Part shown: in pieces, positions 24,558 through 33,278 of the stretch
How positions within the stretch are numbered: position 1 is the stretch's first letter
How the letters are laid out: each line of letters opens with the position of its first letter
From: Collinsella sp. OM04-5
GTDB lineage: Bacteria > Actinomycetota > Coriobacteriia > Coriobacteriales > Coriobacteriaceae
DNA: 59,807 bases
Direction of reading: 5' to 3'
NCBI RefSeq assembly: GCF_003439125.1
Contig: NZ_QSUU01000016.1
Coordinates: forward strand, 1-59,807
Notes under the pieces: generated by a model
What the model was told of the DNA's origin: nothing
Database searches by the model: none
What the model saw: only the letters and a program-made list of their open reading frames with translations
Translations under genes and position numbers: made by a program

Positions 24558-25181
24558 ATGGCAAAGAAACCCGATTCGTTCTACTTTGACAACTACGTCG
24601 CCTGCGCCGACCTTGCTGTCCAGGCCGCAGAGTTGCTCATCAAGATTTTCGAGAACTTCGATCCCGCAAAGATTCACGATATGCTCGACAAGATGCATGC
24701 GATCGAGCATGCGGCCGACAAGAAGCACCATGAGCTTGAGGACGCCCTGCTCACCGCCTTTATCACCCCGCTTGAGCGCGAGGATCTGGACCTGATGAGC
24801 TGCTCGCTCGACACCGTGCTCGACCGTATCGAGGGCGTCGTGCAGCGCGTCTACTTCACCAACATCCAGAGCATCCATCCCGATGCCATCGTGATCGCCC
24901 ACAAGGTGACCGACGCCTGCCGCGCCATGAAAGACCTGATGGTCGAGCTGCCTAACTACCGCAAGTCCAAAACGCTGCGCGAGCTCGTCATCCAGATCAA
25001 CACCATCGAGTCCGAGGCCGACGAGCTCTATATCAACGCCATGCGTAACCTGCACGTTAACGGCAAGGACCCGCTCGAGGTCATCGCTTGGCGTGACGTG
25101 TACGCCTTCCTGGAGTACTGCGCCGACTGCTGCGAGAATGTGGCCGATGTCGTGGATTCGATTGTCATGAAGAACAGTTAA
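24558..25181 (+). CDS. DUF47 family (PhoU-like) Pit accessory protein
   Basis: All-alpha PhoU-like protein that is encoded next to pit in many bacteria and is thought to control phosphate uptake through it. The 207 residues contain the family blocks FENFDPAKIHDMLDKMHAIEH, FITPLEREDLDLM (metal-binding type acidic cluster) and NTIESEADELY, ending AFLEYCADCCENVADVVDSIV. The ATG at 24558 has CGAAAGGA upstream. It is cotranscribed with pit. Confidence 0.93.
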   Translation: MAKKPDSFYFDNYVACADLAVQAAELLIKIFENFDPAKIHDMLDKMHAIEHAADKKHHELEDALLTAFITPLEREDLDLMSCSLDTVLDRIEGVVQRVYFTNIQSIHPDAIVIAHKVTDACRAMKDLMVELPNYRKSKTLRELVIQINTIESEADELYINAMRNLHVNGKDPLEVIAWRDVYAFLEYCADCCENVADVVDSIVMKNS

Positions 25182-25186
25182 TTGGG

Positions 25187-25294
25187 GGTACGTGTCCCGG
25201 CGGCGAAGGGCCGGCCACGGTTTGCTTTCTCACTCCGGCTGCTTTGCAGAGTCGTTCGAAAGTAAACCGTGGCCGGCCCTTCGCCTTACGTACC
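25187..25294. repeat. ~108-nt palindrome after the DUF47 gene
   Basis: GGTACGT-N-CGGCGAAGGGCCGGCCACGG on the left (25187-25220) and CCGTGGCCGGCCCTTCGCC-TTACGTACC on the right (25268-25294). The inner arm is at least 22 bp with no mismatch. It starts 6 nt after the stop codon, so it may serve as the operon end, though no T tract follows. It is much longer than an ordinary terminator. Confidence 0.8.
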
Positions 25295-25464
25295 ACCATT
25301 GGGAACTTTGGCTGATAGATTTAGCGCGATGGGGGTTTGGCTGAAGGGACCTTTGGTATCCGTTCGGACACTTTGGCCCTTGATGAGCGTTTGGCTGATT
25401 GCTGCTTTGGGTACTCTTTGGGTTACTTTTGGTTTGTTTGATTTTTAATTTTAGGAGGGCTTGT
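25295..25464. promoter_or_regulatory. T/G-rich leader before the nitroreductase gene
   Basis: The stretch is strongly T- and G-rich on the plus strand, with repeated TTTGGCTGA/TTTGG words (25311, 25341, 25392, and others). It ends in an excellent Shine-Dalgarno AGGAGGG at 25453-25459. The composition is unlike any other intergenic region here, and no gene is seen. Confidence 0.55.
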
Positions 25465-25995
25465 ATGTCTTATTTGGATCTGGCTCGTGGTCGGTATTCT
25501 TGTCGTTCTTTTGAGGACCGTCCTGTTGAGCAGGCTGTGGTGGATGCCATTGTTGAGGCTGGGCGTATTGCTCCTTCTGCTTGTAATAATCATCCAGCCC
25601 GTGTGATGGTGCTGGATACGCCTGAGCTGTTGGAGAAGGCTGCTGCTTGTCAGCCTCGGTTTGCTCGTGATGGGTCTATCTTTGGCGCTCCGCTCATCTT
25701 CCTTATTTGCTGCGTTACCGATGATGCTTGGGTACGCCCGTATGACCAGATGAATTCCAGTGAAATCGATACGTCCATCGTGTGTGATCAGATGATGATG
25801 GAGGCCACCGAGCAGGGCCTAGGAACGTGCTGGGTATGCCATTTTAAGCCTGAGGTGGCACAGGAGCAGTTCAATCTGCCCAAGGGCGTCTATCCCTATC
25901 ACATGCTCGTCTGTGGCTATCCCGCCGACCACATCGCCGATCCCGAGCATCGCGAGGCCCGCACTATTCCCCTCTCCAACTTCCTCCTCAAGTAG
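25465..25995 (+). CDS. Nitroreductase family protein
   Basis: Flavin (FMN) oxidoreductase of the nitroreductase fold; substrate unknown. The 176 residues open with the FMN-binding block ARGRYSCRSFEDRPVE (residues 6-21), then GRIAPSACNNHPA near residue 33, and end with a GLGTCWVCHFKPEVA...GYPAD block that closes the flavin site. The start at 25465 follows AGGAGGG; an upstream ATG in frame would add hydrophobic residues of no family similarity. The first ~70 codons use many T-ending codons (TCT, GTT, CGT, CTT), while the last ~100 use the local C/G-ending pattern. This suggests a mosaic or recent 5' replacement. Confidence 0.88.
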   Translation: MSYLDLARGRYSCRSFEDRPVEQAVVDAIVEAGRIAPSACNNHPARVMVLDTPELLEKAAACQPRFARDGSIFGAPLIFLICCVTDDAWVRPYDQMNSSEIDTSIVCDQMMMEATEQGLGTCWVCHFKPEVAQEQFNLPKGVYPYHMLVCGYPADHIADPEHREARTIPLSNFLLK

Positions 25996-26042
25996 TTTTT
26001 GGACATACCTTAAAATCTACCCTTGACCGCTCACCCGTCGCT

Positions 26043-26079
26043 GAGTTCTGCGCCACTATGTGCAGGGCTCGGTTTTTTT
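26043..26079 (+). terminator. Terminator of the nitroreductase gene
   Basis: GAGTTCTGC pairs with GCAGGGCTC (two G-U pairs), followed by GG and TTTTTTT. Confidence 0.8.
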
Positions 26080-26104
26080 ATGTTACGCACCCCGGCACAG
26101 TCAT

Positions 26105-26134
26105 AAAAAAGGACCCGCAAGCTGCGGGTCCTTT
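26105..26134 (-). terminator. Terminator of divIVA
   Basis: AAGGACCCGCA/TGCGGGTCCTT is nearly perfect; on the minus strand it is followed by TTTTTTATGAC. It starts 26 nt past the divIVA stop. Confidence 0.85.
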
Positions 26135-26160
26135 CTAGGCACTAAATTGTAGGCCGAATG

Positions 26161-26835
26161 TTAGTCCAGGTCGTCGGCAGCAAAGTTGTCGATCGGGGCA
26201 AAGGGATCGGCCACGGGGACAACCGGGTCAGCGACGGGCAGCGGCTCAGCGGGAACAGTCACCGCAGGAGAAGCGGCAGAACCGACCGGCGTGGAGGCCA
26301 TGAGGTCGGCCGGGAAGGAGTTCTGGGCATCGTCCATGAAGTGCTGGATGAGCTTGAGGTACTCGGCCTTGAACTCCTCGCGGGAAGCCTTGAGACGATC
26401 GATTTCCTCGAGCTCGGCCTGCTTCTCGGTCAGAGCCTGGCGGATAACCTCGCGGGCCTTAGCGTCAGCCTCGTTGCGGATACGCTCAGCGTTCTCGTTG
26501 GCATCGTTGACGATGGTCTCAGCGGTCTGCTGGGCAGCGATCAGGGCAGCGGAAATCTGGCGCTCCTGAGCGGAGAAGTCAGGGGCGGGAGCAGCCACGG
26601 GGGCGGCAGGAACGGCTTGGGCGGTGGCATCCTGAGCCTGGGCAAGCTGAGCCTGCGCATCGGCAAGCTGCTGCTCGGTAGCAGTCAGGCGACCCTTAAG
26701 GTCGACGATCTTAGCGAGCATAGCGTCAACCTCGGAGGACAGCGTCTCCAAGAAGACGTCGACCTCGGCGGGATCGTAGCCACGCTTGGCCTCAGAGAAA
26801 GTCTGAGCCTGGATGTCTGCAGGGGTAATAGCCAT
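26161..26835 (-). CDS. divIVA: DivIVA domain-containing protein
   Basis: Coiled-coil protein that binds curved membrane at poles and septa and organises division or polar growth. In 224 residues the N-terminal DivIVA motif ITPADIQAQTFSEAKRGYDPAEVDVFLE is split around residues 3-30, followed by a long Ala/Gln/Glu-rich coiled coil (about 33-75 and 95-170) and a Pro/Ala-rich acidic tail ending AADDLD. The ATG at 26835 has AAAAAGGAGACTTG upstream. It is last in the run yggS, sepF, yggT, divIVA. Confidence 0.93.
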   Translation of the reverse strand: MAITPADIQAQTFSEAKRGYDPAEVDVFLETLSSEVDAMLAKIVDLKGRLTATEQQLADAQAQLAQAQDATAQAVPAAPVAAPAPDFSAQERQISAALIAAQQTAETIVNDANENAERIRNEADAKAREVIRQALTEKQAELEEIDRLKASREEFKAEYLKLIQHFMDDAQNSFPADLMASTPVGSAASPAVTVPAEPLPVADPVVPVADPFAPIDNFAADDLD

Positions 26836-26896
26836 AACAAGTCTCCTTTTTCATCGCCTCGGCGCTACACGCCCGACGTAAGTTACTAAGTCAGTT

Positions 26897-27178
26897 CTAT
26901 ACGAGTATACCTATAAGAAGCTGCAGAACCAGCCTCTGCACCAACTGCAACGCAATAATCGCAACGACCGGCGAAAAATCGATACCGCCCATCGGCGGGA
27001 TGAAACGACGGAACAGGTTGAGCCACGGACCGCACACGCTATCGAGCACCGCAGCAATATCCTGAAGCAAACCACCCTGCTTCATGGGAATCCACGTCAT
27101 AAAGCAGTAGACGACAATGAGCGTGGAATAGAAGTTGAACAGCGTGTTGACCAGCTGGACGATAGTGTAGATGTTGAT
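26897..27178 (-). CDS. yggT: YggT family membrane protein with an apparent ATC start
   Basis: Small two-helix membrane protein found next to sepF and divIVA, probably part of cell envelope or division work. The family's first helix lies in INIYTIVQLVNTLFNFYSTL and the conserved CFMTWIP...CGPWLNLFRRFIPP follows, but no ATG, GTG or TTG precedes that helix in frame. The only well-placed start is ATC at 27178, six bases after GAGGAG (ATT at 27184 touches it). The first ATG, at 27100, would give a 67-residue product without helix one. At 93 residues the full form matches family length. Coordinates assume the rare start. Confidence 0.75.
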   Translation of the reverse strand: MNIYTIVQLVNTLFNFYSTLIVVYCFMTWIPMKQGGLLQDIAAVLDSVCGPWLNLFRRFIPPMGGIDFSPVVAIIALQLVQRLVLQLLIGILV

Positions 27179-27199
27179 GGGAATCTCCTCGTCTTGTCT

Positions 27200-27922
27200 T
27201 TACTTAAGGTAGCCGTCGGCACGAAGCTTCTTGAGATCGGAATCTTTGACCTCGCAACCGGCGGGCAGCACCATGAACACGCGGTCGCCCACCTCCTTGA
27301 CCGTGGCGCCCAGACCGCAGGCAAAGCCGTAAGAGAAGTCCAAGACGCGCTTGGCAACTTCGGTGCGTACGCCCACAAAAATCAGTGCGACAGGCTGCTT
27401 GGTGCGAACGCGGCGCACCACGGTCTCCACGTCGTCATAGCTCTCGGGGCGCAGGACATAGGCCGGCAGCTGCGGCGTGGCGTTGATGATATTGCTCGCA
27501 TAGGCCGAGGCATCGCTCGGTGCAGGCGCGGGTGCAGCGGCGGCACGGGCGCGGGTGTTCTCGGCGTAGCTCGACGGCGTGTCATAGGCACCAGGACGAT
27601 AACCGCTCGCAACGCTGTCCTGCGAGCGCGAAGGCGGGTTATACGTCGTGGCATGGCGGGAGTCATCGCCGACCAGCTGACCGGAGCGCGTATACACGGC
27701 AACCGACTCAGCTTCACCGCGGCGCGTCTGACCAAGCAGGCCGTTGCTCGGCTCGTCTTGGGTGTAGAAGCCCTCGCCCGAAGCACCGCCGTAGCCGTTG
27801 CCCTGATAACTATCGTCATAGCCGTCATCGTAGCCGTAGTCGTCGTCCTGGCCATAACCCTGGTCGTAACCCTGCTGGCCGCCCAGGTGCATCTTATTTT
27901 TAATCTCGTCAAGGAAGCCCAT
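27200..27922 (-). CDS. sepF: Cell division protein SepF
   Basis: Membrane-binding partner of FtsZ that replaces FtsA in most Gram-positives; no ftsA is present here. In 240 residues there is an N-terminal amphipathic membrane anchor MGFLDEIKNKMHLGG, a Gly/Tyr/Asp-rich disordered linker (about 18-130), and the C-terminal SepF fold with VLRPESYDDVETVVRRV, RVLDFSYGFACGLGATVKEVG and VFMVLPAGCEV. The start at 27922 is preceded by GAGAGGACACAACC. The next gene, yggT, begins 21 nt past the stop. Confidence 0.95.
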   Translation of the reverse strand: MGFLDEIKNKMHLGGQQGYDQGYGQDDDYGYDDGYDDSYQGNGYGGASGEGFYTQDEPSNGLLGQTRRGEAESVAVYTRSGQLVGDDSRHATTYNPPSRSQDSVASGYRPGAYDTPSSYAENTRARAAAAPAPAPSDASAYASNIINATPQLPAYVLRPESYDDVETVVRRVRTKQPVALIFVGVRTEVAKRVLDFSYGFACGLGATVKEVGDRVFMVLPAGCEVKDSDLKKLRADGYLK

Positions 27923-27981
27923 GGTTGTGTCCTCTCGCGGTTTAGTGCAGGCGCCCCGATAATCAGTGCGCACTTCAGAGC

Positions 27982-28719
27982 CTATTTTACTGCAAACTCC
28001 GGGCTAAATACTACCCTGCCCAGGCGAACGAGCGTAGAGCCCTCCTCAAGGGCAGGCTCAAAGTCCTCGCTCATGCCGCAGGAAAGCTCAGGCAGGTTCA
28101 AATCGGGATGCGCCGCCTCCAGCTCATCCCTCAGCTCACGAAGCCCCGCAAAGGTGCGGCGTGCCACATCCTTATTCCCCCGGGGCGCCATAGTCATAAG
28201 CCCCTGCACGCAAATTCCCTCAAGTTCCGCAAGCTCACCCGCGGCGGCGCGAATCTCATCGGGCGAAAAGCCTCCCTTCGACTCCTCACCACTCACATTG
28301 ACCTCAATGAGCACACGCTGGGGGCCGGCGAGCTCGCCTGCCTCAATCTTGCGGACAGCACGGCTCGAGATCGCCTGCGCCAGATGCAGCGAACCCACCG
28401 AGTGAATCAGCTCGGCTGAGCCCAGCACCGCATTGATCTTATTGGTCTGCAGGTTGCCGATCATATCGAAGCGCACCTCGGGCAGCTCCGGATGCTCCGC
28501 CAGACCCGTGAGCTTGCGAACCAGCTCCTGCGGGCGGTTCTCGGCAAAATGGCGATACCCCGCCTGGATGGCGGCAACGGTCTCATCGACACCAACGGTC
28601 TTGGACACGGCAATGAGGCTCGCGGCGTCGTGGGGACGGCCTGCGCGATCGAGCGCCGCATAAAAACGTTCCAGAATCTGCTCGCGGCGAGCGCGCATCA
28701 AGTCCAAATAGTTATCCAT
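27982..28719 (-). CDS. yggS: YggS/PLPBP family pyridoxal-phosphate-binding protein
   Basis: PLP homeostasis protein with the alanine-racemase barrel fold and no known catalytic role. In 245 residues the PLP lysine is in LIAVSKTVG (near residue 45), followed by HFAENRPQEL, RFDMIGNLQTNKIN, HSVGSLHLA, LIEVNVSGEESKGG and a C-terminal LSCGMSEDFEPALEEGSTLVRLG, all standard. The start at 28719 follows CGGAGGCGATTGGCA. Its place directly before sepF matches the conserved yggS-sepF-yggT order of many Gram-positives. Confidence 0.95.
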   Translation of the reverse strand: MDNYLDLMRARREQILERFYAALDRAGRPHDAASLIAVSKTVGVDETVAAIQAGYRHFAENRPQELVRKLTGLAEHPELPEVRFDMIGNLQTNKINAVLGSAELIHSVGSLHLAQAISSRAVRKIEAGELAGPQRVLIEVNVSGEESKGGFSPDEIRAAAGELAELEGICVQGLMTMAPRGNKDVARRTFAGLRELRDELEAAHPDLNLPELSCGMSEDFEPALEEGSTLVRLGRVVFSPEFAVK

Positions 28720-28769
28720 TGCCAATCGCCTCCGCTGACGGCCAAACAAGTAGTCCCATGCTAACGCAA

Positions 28770-28801
28770 GAGCGCGGCCCCGCATGTGCAAGGCCGCGCT
28801 C
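28770..28801 (-). terminator. Hairpin after phoU
   Basis: GAGCGCGGCC pairs with GGCCGCGCTC over a 12-nt loop, ~38 nt past the phoU stop. The minus-strand tail is TTGCGTT, so termination is plausible but not strong. Confidence 0.6.
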
Positions 28802-28838
28802 ACTTAGGTATTTACAATCTTTCGACGAACGGGATTAC

Positions 28839-29696
28839 TTACTCCTCGTCGTCCTCGTCATCGTCCTCGTCCTCAAGATGATCGAGCAGGTAGCGAAGTC
28901 CCTCGCTGACCTCGTTAACGGGCACCTTGGCAACGTAGCGCGCATCGACGGCGGGCCTCATGATGACGCCCTCGCCCGAAGGCACGCGCATGCTCTCGAG
29001 CTCGTCCTCGTCCGTGCGGGCGATATCGCCGGCATTCATGCGCTGACCAGTCAGCAGGAAGGTCAGGCGGCAGGCGGCATCGATGGAAATCGAGGCGATG
29101 CGATCGAGGTAGCGCGAAACCATGATGGCGCGGCGCAGGTCGTCATAGTTGCTGTCGTCGTCCATAAAGTCGCCCGTATCCATACGGTTAAAGGTGCGGA
29201 AGAACTTCTCGTAGGCGGCGTGCACTGGCTCGTCCTCGACGGCCAAGTTGCAGATGATGGACATGTCGTTGGTGACGAGCGCAGAAAGCGAAGAGCCCAG
29301 CACCTGGTAGACGGCCTCAGCCTCGGCCTCGACCGTGCCGACAAGCTCCTTGGGCAGCGAGATGTCGGCCTTGATCATATGACGCGTGGCACGGCAGATC
29401 TGACGGACCTTATCGGTCATGCGTTGCAGGTTAAAGTCGACGTAGATGATCGTCTGAAGCAGGCGGAAGTCGGAGGCGACCGGTGACTGCGTGGCAATCA
29501 GGTTGTAGCAGACGGCCTCCAGGTTGGCGCAGCGTGCGTCAATCGAAAGCGTGCGCTTCTTGGTCTTGGTGGCGAGCTTGCGGTCGTCGGTCACATAGGC
29601 CTTAACGGCATCGTGGAGGGCCAGATCGACGGCCTCGTAGATGCTCAGCATCTCGTGGCGGGCCTCGATGAGCTGACGGGAAAACAGTTTACGCAT
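28839..29696 (-). CDS. phoU: Phosphate signalling protein PhoU
   Basis: Links the Pst transporter to phosphate signalling. The 285 residues consist of two three-helix PhoU repeats with metal-binding type acidic/aromatic motifs (AIMVSRYLDRIASISIDAACR near residue 180; IIYVDFNLQRMTDKVRQI near residue 85). The C-terminus is a run of Asp/Glu (EDEDDDEDDEE), an unusual acidic tail. The start at 29696 has GATTGGAGTGAACC upstream. It is last of the pst genes; no PhoR/PhoB pair is in this window. Confidence 0.93.
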   Translation of the reverse strand: MRKLFSRQLIEARHEMLSIYEAVDLALHDAVKAYVTDDRKLATKTKKRTLSIDARCANLEAVCYNLIATQSPVASDFRLLQTIIYVDFNLQRMTDKVRQICRATRHMIKADISLPKELVGTVEAEAEAVYQVLGSSLSALVTNDMSIICNLAVEDEPVHAAYEKFFRTFNRMDTGDFMDDDSNYDDLRRAIMVSRYLDRIASISIDAACRLTFLLTGQRMNAGDIARTDEDELESMRVPSGEGVIMRPAVDARYVAKVPVNEVSEGLRYLLDHLEDEDDDEDDEE

Positions 29697-29788
29697 GGTT
29701 CACTCCAATCAGTTGGGTGCGGTCATGCCGCCCGCACAGTGAATACGCACCGGACCAGGTCCGATCGGCTTGGGACTAGTCGCACCGA

Positions 29789-30592
<804 letters not shown>

Positions 30593-30604
30593 GGGACTCC
30601 TTAA

Positions 30605-31510
30605 CTAGCGACGCTTGCGCGACAGGAAGCGCGCAAACAGGTTGAAGGCCAGAATGATCACCATCAGCAAGAGCGCGGTGCCGTAGGCTGCGTTCATGTT
30701 GATGCCGTCGTTGGCAAGCAGGTACAGGTGAACGGTCATGGGGCGGCCGGAATCGAGCGGCGAGATAGGTAGATTGATGGCCTGGCCCATGGTGTAGAGC
30801 ACCACGGCGGTCTCGCCAATGGCACGGCCGATGGCAAGGACAATGCCCGTGGCAATACGGCCAAAGGCAGAAGGAAGCACGATCTTGGAGACAACCTGCC
30901 ACTTGGTGGCGCCCAGGCCATACGCGCCCCAACGGATATAGCGCGGAACGGCGCGAATGGCCTCTTCGGTGGTGCGCATGACGATGGGAAGCATCAAGAG
31001 CGCAAGCGCCAGAGCGGCCGAGACCATCGAAAGGCCCAGACCCATAGCCTCGACAAACAAGGCGTAGCCAAACAGGCCCATAACGATGGAGGGCACCGAG
31101 GCCAAAGCGTCAGCAGCGTAGCGAATGAGCTCGACGATCTTGCCCTGCTTGGCGTACTCGGCCAGATAGACGGCTGCCAGCACAGCGATCGGCGTGCAGA
31201 TAAGCATGGCGAGCGCCGTCACATAGACGGTCGAGACGATCGTGGGCCAAATACCGCCCTCGGCGTTGACGCCCTGGGGCCAACCGAAGATAAAGTCGAG
31301 CGAGATATGCGGCAGGCCGTTAATGACCACATAGGCAATGATAGCGACCAGCACCAGCGTGGTGATGTAGGCAGCCGCGCGGAATACGCCGAGCATGATC
31401 TTGTTGGACAGGTCCTTGTTGATGCGACCCTTCTTGCCGTGGGAAAGGGCACGCTTGATGCGCTCGCGCGACGAGGTCGTATCGACCGTCGTGTCAACGG
31501 AATCGGACAT
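30605..31510 (-). CDS. pstA: Phosphate ABC transporter permease PstA
   Basis: Membrane subunit of the Pst importer. The 301 residues have a charged N-terminal tail of ~45 residues, then six helices. The inner-membrane-component motif EEAIRAVPRYIRWGAYGLGATKWQVVSKIVLPSAFGRIATG (EAA loop) lies near residue 190. The start at 31510 is 3 nt past the pstC stop, with AGAAGAGGGGGTAGG as ribosome binding site. Confidence 0.96.
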   Translation of the reverse strand: MSDSVDTTVDTTSSRERIKRALSHGKKGRINKDLSNKIMLGVFRAAAYITTLVLVAIIAYVVINGLPHISLDFIFGWPQGVNAEGGIWPTIVSTVYVTALAMLICTPIAVLAAVYLAEYAKQGKIVELIRYAADALASVPSIVMGLFGYALFVEAMGLGLSMVSAALALALLMLPIVMRTTEEAIRAVPRYIRWGAYGLGATKWQVVSKIVLPSAFGRIATGIVLAIGRAIGETAVVLYTMGQAINLPISPLDSGRPMTVHLYLLANDGINMNAAYGTALLLMVIILAFNLFARFLSRKRR

Positions 31511-31513
31511 AGC

Positions 31514-32440
31514 CTACCCCCTCTTCTTCTTGGAAACCAGGCGGACGATGCCCACCAGCGTGGCGGAAATGATAAACAGGACCACGCCCATGCCGAACAG
31601 CGCCGAGCGATGCAGACCCGAGGAATAGCTCATGTCGAGCGCAATCTGGCTCGTGAGCGTCGAGATGGGGCTCGCAATGCTGTCGGGAATAACCGGGGCG
31701 TTACCCACGACCATGAGCACGGCCATGGTCTCGCCGATGGCACGGCCCATACCCAGCACGATGGCATCCACGATACCCAGCTTGGCGGCAGGTAACACGA
31801 CCTTATAGATAGTCTGCCACTTGGTGGCGCCCATGGCATACGATGCCTCGCGAATGCCCATGGGAATGGAATTGAGAGCATCGATGGTAAGCGTCGTGAT
31901 GGTGGGCACGATCATAATGGCGAGCACGAACCACGCCGTCAGCGCGCCAAAACCAAGACCGCCGGTCAGTTGTGCGATAAACGGGCGGATGATGATCATG
32001 CCAAAGAAGCCATAGATGATAGAAGGGATGCCGGCCAACAGGTCAACGGCAGGGCTGATGAGCTTGCGCACGCGCTTGCTGGCGATCTCGACCAGATACA
32101 CGGCCGTGCCCACGCCTAGGGGCACACCCATGGCGAGTGCACCGACGGTCACCAGACCCGAGCCGGCAAGCAGCGACACGATGCCGTAGTGACCCTCAGA
32201 GGGCGCCCACGTAAAGCTAAAGAAGTCCGCCAGACCGATGTCGGTAAAGACGGGCAGCGCCGAGTACGTGGTAAAGACAAAAATCAGGATGACGGTAACG
32301 ACCGCCAAGAACGCGCAGGCAAAGAAGATCCACTGCAGCGCCTTCTCCTTGATATAGGTACTGCGCGATACGAGCGCCAGCTCGCGCTTCTTGGGCGTCT
32401 GAACATTCCGCTCAGTCTGGGAGTTTTCCTGTGCTTCCAT
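31514..32440 (-). CDS. pstC: Phosphate ABC transporter permease PstC
   Basis: Second permease of the Pst importer. The 308 residues have six helices, a PLGVGTAVYLVEIASKR segment, and the EAA loop MGIREASYAMGATKWQTIYKVVLPAAKLGIVDA near residue 195. I chose ATG 32440 (AAGGGGAG eight bases upstream, one base after the pstS stop). A GTG at 32449 would overlap pstS but has no spacing for the ribosome binding site. Confidence 0.95.
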   Translation of the reverse strand: MEAQENSQTERNVQTPKKRELALVSRSTYIKEKALQWIFFACAFLAVVTVILIFVFTTYSALPVFTDIGLADFFSFTWAPSEGHYGIVSLLAGSGLVTVGALAMGVPLGVGTAVYLVEIASKRVRKLISPAVDLLAGIPSIIYGFFGMIIIRPFIAQLTGGLGFGALTAWFVLAIMIVPTITTLTIDALNSIPMGIREASYAMGATKWQTIYKVVLPAAKLGIVDAIVLGMGRAIGETMAVLMVVGNAPVIPDSIASPISTLTSQIALDMSYSSGLHRSALFGMGVVLFIISATLVGIVRLVSKKKRG

Positions 32441-32441
32441 G

Positions 32442-33278
32442 CTACTCACTCCCCTTCTCGTCGTTGGTGACGGGGATAAAGCCCGCCTCGCGAATCTGCT
32501 TGTCCATCTTTTCGGACGTCACATAGTCGATGTAATCCTGCGCCTGCTGCGAAGGCGCACCCTTCACAAAGAAGTAAAGGTCGCGTGAGATGGGATAGCC
32601 GCCGCTCGCGACCGTCTTCTCGGACGCCTCAACATGATTGACCGAGACGGCCTTGACCGAGGTCTTGGCGTTGAGGCTATCGACGAAGCCCAGCGAAATG
32701 TAGCCAATGGCACCGCGCGAACGAGATACCACGTCGCGCACCTGGCCCGTGCCCGAAAGAACGGCGGAGCGGCGATCGAACGGGGTGCCGTCCATCACGA
32801 TGGTGCGGAATGCTTCACGCGTGCCAGACGCCTCGTCTCGGTTGATGACCTGAATCTTCAGGTCCTCGCCACCGACCTCTTTCCAATTAGTAATCTTGCC
32901 GGCATAGATATCGCGGAGCTGCTCGGTCGAGAGGTTATCGACCGGGTTATCGTCGTTCACGATGACCGCGATACCGTCGTGGGCAATGACGATGGGAGTC
33001 AGGCCCAGATCCTGTTCGTCGGCATTGAGTCCACGGGAGGAGCTGGCGATATCGGCCGTGCCAGCGCTGACGGCTTCGATGCCAGCGGAAGAGCCCAAAC
33101 CGGAAACGAGCACGTCGATGCCGGTCTCCTCCTTAAAGCCCTCTGCCGCAATCTCGGCGATAGGAAGGCAGGTCGTGGAGCCGGCCACGGTAATGGAAGA
33201 GGTAGAAGATCCCGAAGAACAGGCGCACAGCGTAAGCGTAAGCACAGCGGCGCTCAGGACCGATACGATCTTTCTCAT
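32442..33278 (-). CDS. pstS: Phosphate-binding lipoprotein PstS
   Basis: Extracellular phosphate receptor tethered to the membrane. In 278 residues there is a signal peptide with lipobox LCAC, giving lipidated Cys20. Phosphate-loop blocks TVAGSTTCLPIAEIAAEG, GTADIASSSRGLNADE, RDEASGTREAF and RSRGAIGYISLGFVD follow. The ATG overlaps the stop codon of pgeF by four bases (ATGA), so translation is probably coupled. It is the first gene of pstSCAB. Confidence 0.96.
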   Translation of the reverse strand: MRKIVSVLSAAVLTLTLCACSSGSSTSSITVAGSTTCLPIAEIAAEGFKEETGIDVLVSGLGSSAGIEAVSAGTADIASSSRGLNADEQDLGLTPIVIAHDGIAVIVNDDNPVDNLSTEQLRDIYAGKITNWKEVGGEDLKIQVINRDEASGTREAFRTIVMDGTPFDRRSAVLSGTGQVRDVVSRSRGAIGYISLGFVDSLNAKTSVKAVSVNHVEASEKTVASGGYPISRDLYFFVKGAPSQQAQDYIDYVTSEKMDKQIREAGFIPVTNDEKGSE

